DNA from: Bacillus piscicola
GTDB taxonomy: Bacteria; Bacillota; Bacilli; Bacillales; Marinococcaceae
Assembly (NCBI RefSeq): GCF_022458745.1
Contig: NZ_JAJJJF010000006.1
Span: forward strand, 116,165 to 180,164
Direction of reading: 5' to 3'
DNA length: 64,000 nucleotides
Positions 33,921-42,526 of this stretch are shown one piece after another. A program made the translations under genes and the position numbers. Every line of letters starts with the position of its first letter. The first letter of the stretch is position 1. A model generated the notes under the pieces. It ran no database searches and had not been told where the DNA came from. It saw only the letters and a program-made list of their open reading frames with translations.

Positions 33921-34583
33921 GTGAAGGAACAACGGACGATCGATAATAATTCTTTGTCTCACATCATCGCAGAAAAAATTACCGAGCAGATTATGACGGG
34001 GGAACTAAAACCCGGCGAAAAAGTAGTGGAGACCGTGTATGCTGACGAGTTTGGGACGAGCCGAGCTCCTATCCGAGAAGCGTTGTATTTGCTTACGATT
34101 GAGGGATTGATTGAGCGTACTCCACGAAAAGGAGCGACAGTAAAAGGGTACACGGAGGCCGAGATTTATGATCTATTAGAAATTAGAATGATGCTCGAAG
34201 CGCTTGCGATGGAGCGGATTGCCGTGATGCCGGCAGAGGAAATATGTGTAGATAAAATGGAGAAACTAATTCCTGAAATGGAAAAAGCAGAGCAGGACAA
34301 TATTGAATATGCCAAGCTTAACCAGGAGTACCATCTTGCTCTTATCGAAATGACGAAAAGTGAAATTATTAAAGGCATGTACAGTCGTCTTGGTTTGCCG
34401 CTGCTCTCTTTACAGCGAATGACTTTTTTGGAAGAAAAAAATACTCACAAATCGGTCCGTGAACATCGCCTAATTAATAAACTGCTACGAGAGCACAACG
34501 TAGCGGAAGCAAAAGATGTCCTTCAGAAGCATAATGCCGATGTCATTGAACGTGTGAAAAGTAAGCTTTCAAAAAAAGAATAA
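33921..34583 (+). CDS. GntR-family (FadR/FCD) transcriptional regulator
   Basis: Regulator of 220 residues: winged HTH (about 12-75, with FGTSRAPIREALYLLTIEGLI) and helical FCD domain (about 80-215). The FCD metal/ligand residues are less obvious than in the 5158 paralogue but NQEYHLALIE and REHRLINKLL provide candidate His residues. Divergent from dctPQM and first in a unit with a crotonase and CoA-transferase. Two similar operators flank it, so I infer a repressor released by the imported acid or its CoA ester. Start ATG/GTG near 33921 has GATAGGGGG upstream. Confidence 0.9.
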   Translation: MKEQRTIDNNSLSHIIAEKITEQIMTGELKPGEKVVETVYADEFGTSRAPIREALYLLTIEGLIERTPRKGATVKGYTEAEIYDLLEIRMMLEALAMERIAVMPAEEICVDKMEKLIPEMEKAEQDNIEYAKLNQEYHLALIEMTKSEIIKGMYSRLGLPLLSLQRMTFLEEKNTHKSVREHRLINKLLREHNVAEAKDVLQKHNADVIERVKSKLSKKE

Positions 34584-34608
34584 ATGGAGAAAGGGGACCC
34601 ACATTCCC

Positions 34609-35403
34609 ATGCGAGTATCAATCAGCAGAGTTGAAAAAAATGGTAAGATTACCCTCCAAGAAAGTGGTGGCATTGCGATCGTAACGATCCATCGCCCGGC
34701 TGCAAAAAACGCAATGACAGCGAACATGTGGAAGGAATTAGCTGCCCTCGGAAAAAGAATTCCGAAAAACGAAAAGACGCGAGTCGTTATTTTGCGTGGG
34801 GCAGAAGGACTTTTTACAGCTGGTTCGGACATTAAGGAATTTAATCGAATGTCGATTGATGAAGCAAATGAGTCATTTGGTTATATGGAAGAGGCAATTT
34901 CTACTTTTGAAGAAATTGAGCTTCCGACCGTCGGCGTCATTAGCGGACCGGCGATGGGAGCAGGTTTTGAACTGGCGCTTGCCTGTGACCTTCGTATTGG
35001 AACGCCGCGGACGAAAATGGGTATGCCGATTGGCCGCCTTGGAATTACTCTAAGTAAATCATTTGTGAAACGAATTGTCGATTTAATTGGGCCAAGTAAA
35101 ATGAAGGATCTCGTTTACACTGGCAGACTCCTGAATCCAGTGGAATGTAGGGATTGGGGACTGGTTAATTATCTGCTTGACGAGGATACGAACGCGGACA
35201 ATTATGCCATTTCGCTTGCGAATATTATTAAAGAACAATCGCCAGCGTCATTGCGTGCAGCCAAGGAAAGCGCGGCATTTGCCAACTCACGACTCGATAT
35301 TCCTTTGAAAAGTACGTTTGAGAAAAGTGCTCATCCCGTTGATTTTCCGGAAGGAGTCCGGGCTTTTGTTGAAAAACGGAAACCGAATTTTCAATCACGT
35401 TAA
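34609..35403 (+). CDS. Crotonase-fold enoyl-CoA hydratase/isomerase family protein
   Basis: Protein of 264 residues. Core crotonase elements: IVTIHRPAAKNAMT (CoA-binding), GLFTAGSDIKEF with oxyanion Ala-Gly-Ser-Asp, and PAMGAGFELALACDLRI, whose Glu equals hydratase Glu144. The second hydratase acid (Glu164, usually in PExxLG) is missing: here the segment reads GMPIGRLGITLS. Members lacking it are often isomerases, racemases, decarboxylases or hydrolases rather than simple hydratases. It is followed by a CaiB-type CoA-transferase, recalling CaiB/CaiD pairs, and is downstream of GntR. Substrate presumably the CoA ester of the acid imported by the adjacent TRAP system. Confidence 0.82.
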   Translation: MRVSISRVEKNGKITLQESGGIAIVTIHRPAAKNAMTANMWKELAALGKRIPKNEKTRVVILRGAEGLFTAGSDIKEFNRMSIDEANESFGYMEEAISTFEEIELPTVGVISGPAMGAGFELALACDLRIGTPRTKMGMPIGRLGITLSKSFVKRIVDLIGPSKMKDLVYTGRLLNPVECRDWGLVNYLLDEDTNADNYAISLANIIKEQSPASLRAAKESAAFANSRLDIPLKSTFEKSAHPVDFPEGVRAFVEKRKPNFQSR

Positions 35404-35503
35404 CAAGTATGACACGGGTCGTCGAAGGAATAGCGACCGGTTGCCGGAGTAGAAACACACTGTGTAGAAAAACTTTGGAAAAATACAGGAGGAATTTTAG
35501 AAG

Positions 35504-36685
35504 ATGATGCCATTAGAAGGAATTAAAGTACTGGATCTTACACGTATTCTAAGCGGACCGTTCTGTACGATGACGCTCGCTGATTTAGGTGCGGAAGTGA
35601 CCAAAATTGAAAGCCCAAACGGTGATGATACGAGACAATGGGGACCACCTTTTATCGGGGATGAGAGCGCTTATTTCTTAAGCATCAACCGAAACAAAAA
35701 GAGTGTTGTCTTGAATTTGAAAGAAGAAAAAGGAAAAGAGATTTTTTACAAGCTCGTAGAAGAGTCAGATATTGTCGTGGAGAACTTCCGACCGGGAACG
35801 CTTGATCGGCTCGGTATTGGCTATGAATCTCTGAAAAAACATAACCCTCGCATTATTTTAGGATCCATTTCTGGGTTTGGCCAATCAGGTCCGTATTCGA
35901 AAAAACCAGGTTACGATGTACTTGCACAAGGTATGGGCGGTTTGATGTCTGTAACAGGTGAGCCGGGCGGAACCCCTGTAAAAGGTGGATATTCGCTTGC
36001 CGACATTGGATCCGGCATGTGGGCAATCATTGGTATTCTAGCGGCTTTGCGTGAGCGCGAAATTTCAGGGGAAGGCCAGTGGGTTGATTCTTCCTTGCTC
36101 GACACGATGGTCTCTTGGCAGACGTATTTGGCTGGAAACTATTTTGCGACGAAAGAAAATCCAAAACCTTTAGGAGGCGCACACCCGAATATCGTTCCTT
36201 ACGAGGTATTTAAAGCGTCCGACGGGTATTTCATCCTGGCAGTAGGAAATGACAGCCTCTGGCAGCGGTTCCTCGATGTTCTCGGTGAAGATAAGTTCCG
36301 TGATGAGCGTTTCGCTACGAACCCACAGAGAGTGGAGCACCGTGATGAGTTAGTAGCAATGCTGAACGACACCTTCCAGTCTAAGACGAAGGACGAGTGG
36401 GTAGAAATTATTGAAAAAGCAGGTGTGCCATGTGGACCTGTTAATAAATTCTCCGATGTCTTGAATGATCCACATGTCAAAGAGCGAGAGATGGTCGTTG
36501 AAAAAGAACATCCAAAGTTAGGCACTTTCCAAATGCTTGGTATTCCTGTAAAACTGTCAAGAACACCAGGGCAGATTGAAAGCATACCGCCTGGACTTGG
36601 AGAGCATTCAGAAGAAGTGTTAAAAAGGCTCGGCTACACAGATGAAGAAATTGAATCTTTTAGCAAAAATGGAATTACTAATTAA
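35504..36685 (+). CDS. CaiB/BaiF (class III) CoA-transferase
   Basis: Family III CoA-transferase of 393 residues, normal length. Opening LEGIKVLDLTRILSGPFCTMTLADLGAEVTKIE, NRNKKSVVLNLK and ENFRPGTLDRLG are signature segments. Catalytic Asp167 lies in YSLADIGSGMWA. It would transfer CoA from a donor ester to a free carboxylic acid. With the TRAP importer and crotonase it forms a plausible uptake, activation and isomerisation/hydration route for one acid; the acid is unknown (crotonobetaine-, mesaconate- or other unsaturated-acid types are examples in the family). SD GGAGG is 11 nt before the first ATG. Confidence 0.88.
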   Translation: MMPLEGIKVLDLTRILSGPFCTMTLADLGAEVTKIESPNGDDTRQWGPPFIGDESAYFLSINRNKKSVVLNLKEEKGKEIFYKLVEESDIVVENFRPGTLDRLGIGYESLKKHNPRIILGSISGFGQSGPYSKKPGYDVLAQGMGGLMSVTGEPGGTPVKGGYSLADIGSGMWAIIGILAALREREISGEGQWVDSSLLDTMVSWQTYLAGNYFATKENPKPLGGAHPNIVPYEVFKASDGYFILAVGNDSLWQRFLDVLGEDKFRDERFATNPQRVEHRDELVAMLNDTFQSKTKDEWVEIIEKAGVPCGPVNKFSDVLNDPHVKEREMVVEKEHPKLGTFQMLGIPVKLSRTPGQIESIPPGLGEHSEEVLKRLGYTDEEIESFSKNGITN

Positions 36686-36702
36686 GTATTGGATAGAAAT
36701 TA

Positions 36703-36735
36703 GCTTCCTGGTTTACATGCCAGGAAGCCTATTTT
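36703..36735 (+). terminator. Rho-independent terminator after the CoA-transferase gene
   Basis: GCTTCCTGG (36703-36711) pairs with CCAGGAAGC (36720-36728), followed by CTATTTTT. Confidence 0.88.
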
Positions 36736-36881
36736 TGATTAATACTGTTCCTTATCATACATTCACTATCGTCATACACGCCTCATGAAATAGTCGCAAA
36801 CACTTTTTTACCATATAGCGACGCGTTTTCAATAAAACCCGAAAAAAAGCGAACCCCGGGTGGTCCCCTGAGACTCGCAGA

Positions 36882-37274
36882 TCAGTCATTGTTTTCTTTA
36901 TTGTATTGATCGATACCCTTTTTAAAGAGTTCCAGCACGATATCATGCTGCGACTTGCTCATCACATGGTCTCTGATTTCATTCAATTCCGCAACGAGGT
37001 CAGCGTCGAGATGGATGTTCACTGTTTTACCTTTATCGACAGGCTGTATCTCGATCCCACCATTCTTTTCTTTTGCCTGCCCCTCAACCAACATATCCTT
37101 GGAGTACCACGTTTTATCCGGTATCCAAATTCCCTCTCCTTCAAAATAGATCTCTTTTAAATCATCGCTGAAGGTGATTTCAGCTAATTTCGTGTTGTCC
37201 CGATTAGCGTCTCTAATCTCACGGGCCTTTTTTTGATTATCAAGGGTATTTTTCATTTTAATTTTTGCTTTCAT
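36882..37274 (-). CDS. Uncharacterised protein with possible ribbon-helix-helix C-terminus
   Basis: Protein of 130 residues. N-terminal 30 residues are basic and helical (MKAKIKMKNTLDNQKKAREI), the middle contains IYFEGEGIWIPDKTWYS, and the C-terminal 50 residues (KTVNIHLDADLVAELNEIRD onward) have the strand plus two-helix spacing of ribbon-helix-helix DNA-binding proteins. ATG 37274 is preceded by GAGGGTG; GTG 37283 would add 3 residues and clash with it. It is 12 nt downstream of the HTH-like gene at 37287, so the two are co-transcribed. No homologue recognised. The pair recalls partition or antitoxin modules in organisation only. Confidence 0.6.
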   Translation of the reverse strand: MKAKIKMKNTLDNQKKAREIRDANRDNTKLAEITFSDDLKEIYFEGEGIWIPDKTWYSKDMLVEGQAKEKNGGIEIQPVDKGKTVNIHLDADLVAELNEIRDHVMSKSQHDIVLELFKKGIDQYNKENND

Positions 37275-37286
37275 GGCATTCACCCT

Positions 37287-37820
37287 CTATTCTTTTTTTG
37301 TAAGGAATTCTTCTTTTACATTCTTAATTACTTCAAATGTGTCTTCTGCTTGGATTGTGTAATGAAACTGATCTAGCTCTAAAACGGAATCAACTACGGT
37401 TCCGGTGATAATTTCGTTATCAGGCTGATTTATTTCAACCAGGTCCAATATGTCAAATTCAGGGTGAAGATACCCCTTCTCGTGTAAAAAACTGTGCGTG
37501 TCAACTTTAGGATACAGAAAACGTTTTTTCCCTTGCTTCGTTCGAAGTGCCCAGAACTTGTCCTTTTCATCAATGACTTCTCCTAGATATCCTTCATCGG
37601 CCCATCGTTTCACTGTAGACATATTTATTTTTTTACCAGTGTTTTTATATATTAAATCAATGATTTCCTTAGAAGAAATGTAGTGTTTGCGTTCTTTCTC
37701 TTGTTCAATAACTACCGTAAGTTGCTTTCGCATATTCTGTAATTCTTGTTCATATTCTTTAATCTTGTCTTCGGTTGCTCTTATTAATCCCTCGAGTTCT
37801 TTTCGTTTCATCGCCTTCAC
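37287..37820 (-). CDS. Uncharacterised coiled-coil protein with MerR-like HTH segment
   Basis: Protein of 177 residues. Residues about 1-45 form a charged coiled coil (ELEGLIRATEDKIKEYEQEL...), then SSKEIIDLIYKNTGKKINMS followed by TVKRWADEGYLG resembles a MerR-like helix-turn-helix, and the C-terminal part (FALD-like acidic beta region) is unrecognised. GTG 37820 or ATG 37811 could be the start; GAGGAAGA lies upstream of both. It heads a two-gene minus-strand unit and faces an AT-rich gap. I infer a sequence-specific DNA-binding role but have no target. Confidence 0.6.
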   Translation of the reverse strand: MKAMKRKELEGLIRATEDKIKEYEQELQNMRKQLTVVIEQEKERKHYISSKEIIDLIYKNTGKKINMSTVKRWADEGYLGEVIDEKDKFWALRTKQGKKRFLYPKVDTHSFLHEKGYLHPEFDILDLVEINQPDNEIITGTVVDSVLELDQFHYTIQAEDTFEVIKNVKEEFLTKKE

Positions 37821-38007
37821 TCTTCCTCTTTCTATGTCTCGTTCATGGGCCCGTTATTGTTTTCAGCAAGCTTAAATCCTAATGGTTCGAGTCTATATAT
37901 AGTTAATATGCAATGAAAGTAAATTTAATAATATATTTAGATGTTTATTAATATATATAAGTATATCAATAAAAAGGCTGTAAACATACCATTTATCCCA
38001 AAAGAAA

Positions 38008-38022
38008 TGATAATGATTATCA
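38008..38022. promoter_or_regulatory. Perfect Fur-type box
   Basis: TGATAATGATTATCA is an exact match to the Bacillus Fur 7-1-7 consensus TGATAATNATTATCA. It lies 190 nt before the coiled-coil gene and 275 nt before the pyrimidine operon; neither neighbour is an obvious iron gene. Confidence 0.65.
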
Positions 38023-38170
38023 TTAATATACTAATATTTAGAAAAATATCAATAGATTTTTAAAAAAATATTTTAAGTTAAAATCTGTTATTTCCTTGGA
38101 TTACCGCTATTCGACAAGGGTCGTGATTATTTGTTCAAAAACAGCAATATATTAAATGCAATTAATGTTA

Positions 38171-38199
38171 TTGACAATACGATATTGATATTATAATAT
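38171..38199 (+). promoter_or_regulatory. Predicted promoter of the pyrimidine operon
   Basis: TTGACA (38171-38176) followed by TATAAT at 15 bp or TAATAT at 17 bp (38194-38199), about 100 nt before the first gene. AT-rich inverted repeats (AATATTATAATATT-like) surround it. Confidence 0.5.
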
Positions 38200-38296
38200 T
38201 ACACTCAAGAAGATTAAGAAAATTTCAAAGGGGGTGAATAACAGAAAAGCCTGAGTTTGGATAGGAGTCACGCTAAACATATGGAGGGATGTAACA

Positions 38297-39778
38297 GTGG
38301 CAGTTACAGAAAAAACACGAGTTTACCATAATGTAATAGGTGAAAATTCTGTCCCGGCCTCTACGGGAAAGACGTTTACCGTCACGAACCCGTCGGACAC
38401 ACGAATTGAACTGGGTATCTGTCAGCAGTCCAATGAAGAAGATGTACATGCAGCAGTGGCCGCTGCAAAAGAAGCGCTGCCGACTTGGCGAGAAGAAGCA
38501 GCACCGGAACGAGGAACTTATATTTTACGAGCTGCAGCTTATATTGAAGAACGTTCCGAAGAATACATTGAACAGCTAATTAAAGAAGTAGGGAAATCTT
38601 ATAAAGATGCAAAAGCTGAGGTAGTGCGCACAGTCCGCTGCATGCGATATCTTGCCGGTGAAGCGGAACGTTTAAAAGGCGAAACGGTTCCGTCTTGGGA
38701 CAAGGAAGTAATCGGCTACACGAAGCGTGAAGCGATCGGTGTTGTTGGTGTGATTACTCCATGGAACGTACCGCTTGCGATTGCCGCGTGGAAAATTGCA
38801 ACAGCACTTACCTGCGGATGTACCGTTGTCTTTAAACCGTCTAGTCAAACTCCTGTTGTCAGCTACTGGCTGGTGGAAGCATATCAAGCAGTTGGACTTC
38901 CTGGCGGGGTACTGAACTTTGTGACAGGTCCAGGGTCAAAAGTTGGTAACGCGCTTGCAAACCATCCAGAAATTAAAGCCCTTAGCTTTACAGGATCAAA
39001 CGGGGTTGGACTTGCGATCAATGAACTGATTGCAAAGCGGGGTGCGCGTTTTCAAGCAGAAATGGGTGGTAAAAACCCTTTTGTTGTTCTCGAAGATGCA
39101 GATCTAGAACTTGCCGCCAATCATGTTATTGCAGGAGGGTTTGGTGAGAGTGGACAACGGTGTACCGCTACAAGCCGCGTGATTGTTGTGAAAGCGATTG
39201 CAGATAAATTCATCGACATTCTTGTTAAAAAAGTTAAAAAGCTTAACATAGGAAATCCATTAAACTCTGATTCAGACATGGGGCCGGTAATAGACAAAGG
39301 ATCCATGGAAGATATTCTACGCTATATCGAAATTGCGAAAGAAGAAGGCGGAGAATTGCTTGCCGGAGGCAGTCAGTTGACAGAGGGCGATCATGCGCAC
39401 GGCTATTTTGTAGAACCTACACTATTCCGCAATATCACTCCAGACAAAACCATTGCCCAGGAAGAAATTTTCGGTCCTGTCATCAGTATCATGGAGGCAG
39501 ACGATTTCGATCAAGCATTAGAATGGGCAAACCAAGTAGAATACGGCTTATCATCTACCATTTATACGAACGACCTGGAACGTGCCATGAAGTTTGTCAA
39601 CAGTATTGAAGCAGGCTTTACCCACGTGAATATGCCATCCACTTACAGTGAGCCTCAGTACCCATTTGGGGGCATTAAAGATACTGGAGTTGGCGGCTTT
39701 AGAGAAGTGGGCAGCACGGCAATTGATTTCTACACAGAATACAAAACAGTCTATATCAAACCACACGGAAATAAGTAA
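38297..39778 (+). CDS. Aldehyde dehydrogenase of the pyrimidine operon (possible malonate-semialdehyde dehydrogenase)
   Basis: ALDH of 493 residues with Asn157 (TPWNVP), Glu255 (AEMGG) and catalytic Cys289 (GQRCTA). It resembles alpha-ketoglutaric- and succinate-semialdehyde dehydrogenases. As first gene of the reductive pyrimidine operon I infer that it oxidises malonate semialdehyde (or methylmalonate semialdehyde from thymine) produced by the transaminase at the other end of the operon. It does not look like the CoA-acylating MmsA type. GTG start at 38297 follows GGAGGG at 8 nt. It is strikingly similar along its whole length to the ALDH at 52596, so the two probably arose by duplication. 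Confidence 0.85.
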   Translation: MAVTEKTRVYHNVIGENSVPASTGKTFTVTNPSDTRIELGICQQSNEEDVHAAVAAAKEALPTWREEAAPERGTYILRAAAYIEERSEEYIEQLIKEVGKSYKDAKAEVVRTVRCMRYLAGEAERLKGETVPSWDKEVIGYTKREAIGVVGVITPWNVPLAIAAWKIATALTCGCTVVFKPSSQTPVVSYWLVEAYQAVGLPGGVLNFVTGPGSKVGNALANHPEIKALSFTGSNGVGLAINELIAKRGARFQAEMGGKNPFVVLEDADLELAANHVIAGGFGESGQRCTATSRVIVVKAIADKFIDILVKKVKKLNIGNPLNSDSDMGPVIDKGSMEDILRYIEIAKEEGGELLAGGSQLTEGDHAHGYFVEPTLFRNITPDKTIAQEEIFGPVISIMEADDFDQALEWANQVEYGLSSTIYTNDLERAMKFVNSIEAGFTHVNMPSTYSEPQYPFGGIKDTGVGGFREVGSTAIDFYTEYKTVYIKPHGNK

Positions 39779-39791
39779 GGAGGGTGTCCGT

Positions 39792-41174
39792 ATGAATATG
39801 AATCGTTTTAAAGAAAAGTCGATTTCCCTGGTAGATTTAGAGAGTAACTTTCAAGAGATAGAACCAGATCTCGCTCCGAACGAGACGATTGACGAATCTA
39901 ACCGCTGTCTGTACTGTTATGACGCACCATGTATAAAGGCCTGTCCAACTGGTATTGATATTCCATCCTTTATTAAGAAGATTGCTTCTGGAAACCTGAA
40001 GGGTTCTGCTCGCGTTATCATGGAAGCTAACCCAGTAGGTGCGAGCTGTTCCCGCGTATGTCCAGTTGAGGAATTGTGCGAAGGCGCCTGCGTACTGAAT
40101 GATGCCTCCATGCCGATCATGATCGGTAACTTGCAGCGTCATGCAACGAACTGGGCAATCAAAAATAACGCTACTTTGTTTGAGGCTGGCGAAGACAATG
40201 GCAAGAGCGTTGCTATTGTTGGTGGAGGACCAGCTGGACTTGCTTCAGCACGTGAACTTGCTCGACTCGGTTTCAAAGTGACTATTTTTGAAGCAAAAGA
40301 AAAAGCCGGCGGACTCGACACTTACGGAATCGTTTCTTTCCGTCTCCCGCAGGAGGTTTCTCTCTGGGAAGTAGAACAAGTAGAAAAACTTGGTGTAGAG
40401 ATCCGTACCAATACGATGGTAGGCCGTGACATCTCAGTGGATGACATTGTAAACGGTTACGATGCAGTTGTGCTTGCTGTCGGAATGTCTAAAGTACCAA
40501 TGCTTGGCATTGACGGAGAAGATGCGAAAGGCGTTTACGATGCAATTGAATATGTAGAAAGCACGAAAACACCTCCATTTAGCAAAGACATTGTTGGCAA
40601 GAAAGTTGCGGTTATCGGGGCTGGAAACACAGCAATTGACGCAGCTACTTGTTCTGTACGACTCGGTGCTGAAGAAGTAAATATGGTGTACCGCCGTACG
40701 GAAGCAGAAATGACAGCATATGAATTTGAGTATGAATTCGCCAAACAAGACCGCATTGGTTTCAAGTGGTTGACACAGCCGGTGGGAATCTTAACAAACG
40801 AAAAAGGCGAAGTTAACGGCCTTAAATGTGTGAAGATGGAGCTTGGTGAACCAGAAGCAGATGGCCGCCGTCGTCCGAAACCGGTAGAAGGTTCCGAGTT
40901 TGTAATGGAAGTGGATGCCGTCATTAAAGCGATTGGCCAATCCCGTTATGTGGATCTGATCGAAGAGTTCGGTCTAGAACATAAGTGGGGCATTGTACAG
41001 ATTAACCAAGATACCTTCCAGACTTCGAATCCAAAGGTTTACTCAGCAGGTGACGTGATCTTCGGTGACGGACAAGGGGAAGCAATGGTTGTTACGGCAG
41101 CGGAACAGGGTAAACAGGCAGCTTATGCGATTCATAAAGAATTGATTGGTGAAACCGAGACTGCAGCTGTTTAA
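39792..41174 (+). CDS. preT: Dihydropyrimidine dehydrogenase (NAD+/NADPH-type) subunit PreT
   Basis: FAD- and Fe-S-containing electron-input subunit of 460 residues. With PreA it reduces uracil and thymine to the 5,6-dihydro bases. N-terminal ferredoxin-like domain has eight Cys (39, 42, 47, 51, 86, 90, 96, 100) in CLYCYDAPCIKACPTGID and CSRVCPVEELCEGAC, enough for two 4Fe-4S clusters. FAD-binding VGGGPAGLASA and NAD(P)-binding IGAGNTAIDAA follow, as in GltD-type proteins. Start is ATG 39792 with GGAGGGTG upstream; a longer frame back to 39648 would overlap the ALDH. The next gene is preA. Confidence 0.92.
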   Translation: MNMNRFKEKSISLVDLESNFQEIEPDLAPNETIDESNRCLYCYDAPCIKACPTGIDIPSFIKKIASGNLKGSARVIMEANPVGASCSRVCPVEELCEGACVLNDASMPIMIGNLQRHATNWAIKNNATLFEAGEDNGKSVAIVGGGPAGLASARELARLGFKVTIFEAKEKAGGLDTYGIVSFRLPQEVSLWEVEQVEKLGVEIRTNTMVGRDISVDDIVNGYDAVVLAVGMSKVPMLGIDGEDAKGVYDAIEYVESTKTPPFSKDIVGKKVAVIGAGNTAIDAATCSVRLGAEEVNMVYRRTEAEMTAYEFEYEFAKQDRIGFKWLTQPVGILTNEKGEVNGLKCVKMELGEPEADGRRRPKPVEGSEFVMEVDAVIKAIGQSRYVDLIEEFGLEHKWGIVQINQDTFQTSNPKVYSAGDVIFGDGQGEAMVVTAAEQGKQAAYAIHKELIGETETAAV

Positions 41175-41208
41175 ATGAATTTACTATAAAGTCAGGAGGT
41201 ATTTATAT

Positions 41209-42492
41209 ATGGTAGACTTGCGTACAAATTTTGCTGGTATTAAAGCACCTAACCCATTTTGGCTGGCTTCGGCGCCGCCGACAAATACAGGGTATCAAGT
41301 GCAAAGAGCTTTTGAAGCAGGATGGGGCGGAGCTGTTTGGAAAACATTAGGGGATCCGATCTTGAACGTATCTTCCCGCTTTGCCGGAACAAGCTTTAAC
41401 GGTCAGCAAGTTGCAGGCTTTAACAACATTGAATTAATTTCAGACCGTCCACTTGAAGTGAACCTACAAGAAATCTATGAAACAAAAAAGAAGTACCCGA
41501 ACCATGCCGTAATCGCGTCTCTAATGGTAGAACCGACACAAGAAAAGTGGCATGAAATCGTAAAGAAAACACAAGCAGTCGGTGTTGACGGCTTTGAACT
41601 TAACTTTGGCTGTCCGCATGGTATGGCAGAACGTGGAATGGGTGCTGCTTCCGGGCAGGTGCCGGAGCTTGTACAAAAGCAAACTACGTGGGCGAAAGAA
41701 GCGGCAGAAGTGCCGGTTATTGTTAAACTTACTCCGAACATCACAGATATTACAGCGACTGCTTATGCAGCAGTTCAGGGCGGGGCAGACGCGATCAGCA
41801 TGATCAACACGATTAACAGTCTCGCCGGAGTAGACTTAGACAGCTGGAATACGATTCCGAACGTAGCGGGCAAAGGTGCACACGGTGGTTACTGTGGACC
41901 TGCTGTTAAGCCAATCGCGTTGAACATGGTAGCTGAATGTGCGCGTGATCCAGAATTAAACAACATCCCAATCTCCGGAATGGGCGGTATCTCTACTTGG
42001 CAGGATGCAGTTGAGTACATGCTGATGGGAGCAGGAAGCGTACAAGTTTGTACAGCAGCAATGCACCACGGTTTCAGTATCGTCGAAGATATGGTTGACG
42101 GGTTGTCTAACTATATGGAAGAAAAAGGTCTCCAATCTCTTGATGACATTGTAGGAAAGTCTGTTCCTAAGTATTCCGACTGGGGTAACTTGGACTTGAA
42201 CTTTAAAACCGTAGCACGCATCAATAACGATGTATGTATTAACTGTAACAAGTGTCACATCGCTTGTGAGGACACTTCTCACCAGTGTATCGATATGCTG
42301 ACTGCAAACGACGGTACAGAGTATTTGGAAGTACGTGAAGAAGACTGTGTTGGCTGTAACTTGTGTTCTATTGTCTGCCCGGTTGACGGAGCTATTGACA
42401 TGATTGATATTCCTAGTAAAGAACCAATGACTTGGAACGAGCGTCAAGCGGCAATTAAGCAATCTGCAACTAGTGCAAAAGAGTTAATCTAA
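41209..42492 (+). CDS. preA: Dihydropyrimidine dehydrogenase subunit PreA
   Basis: Catalytic subunit of 427 residues. Residues 1-310 form an FMN TIM barrel like dihydroorotate dehydrogenase, with the active-site loop NFGCPHGMAERGMGAA supplying the general-acid Cys. The C-terminal ferredoxin domain has CINCNKCHIACEDTSHQC and CVGCNLCSIVCP for two 4Fe-4S clusters. It receives electrons from PreT to reduce uracil/thymine. A SD of AGGAGG precedes the ATG. The TSHQC spacing is the form seen in bacterial PreA. Confidence 0.93.
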   Translation: MVDLRTNFAGIKAPNPFWLASAPPTNTGYQVQRAFEAGWGGAVWKTLGDPILNVSSRFAGTSFNGQQVAGFNNIELISDRPLEVNLQEIYETKKKYPNHAVIASLMVEPTQEKWHEIVKKTQAVGVDGFELNFGCPHGMAERGMGAASGQVPELVQKQTTWAKEAAEVPVIVKLTPNITDITATAYAAVQGGADAISMINTINSLAGVDLDSWNTIPNVAGKGAHGGYCGPAVKPIALNMVAECARDPELNNIPISGMGGISTWQDAVEYMLMGAGSVQVCTAAMHHGFSIVEDMVDGLSNYMEEKGLQSLDDIVGKSVPKYSDWGNLDLNFKTVARINNDVCINCNKCHIACEDTSHQCIDMLTANDGTEYLEVREEDCVGCNLCSIVCPVDGAIDMIDIPSKEPMTWNERQAAIKQSATSAKELI

Positions 42493-42526
42493 TCTTTTCT
42501 AAATCAACAGATAGGGGCTGATACGC

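Larger units (their letters stand above)
37821..38296. other. AT-rich intergenic region
   Basis: About 475 bp without a supportable gene, clearly AT-richer than its surroundings, with TATATATA runs around 37900-37975. It contains a perfect 7-1-7 Fur box, the likely promoter of the pyrimidine operon and presumably the promoter of the divergent coiled-coil gene. No RNA gene was recognised. Confidence 0.7.

Noticed and set aside
30274..36685. Genomic island or prophage origin of the TRAP/CoA-transferase region
   Set aside because: No integrase, attachment repeats or tRNA boundary; codon use and ribosome binding sites look like the rest of the window.
36760..36860. Possible single copy of the 52-bp repeat (TCATGAAATAG...ATAGCGACG)
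   Set aside because: Only short core words match, at a different spacing, so it may be chance.
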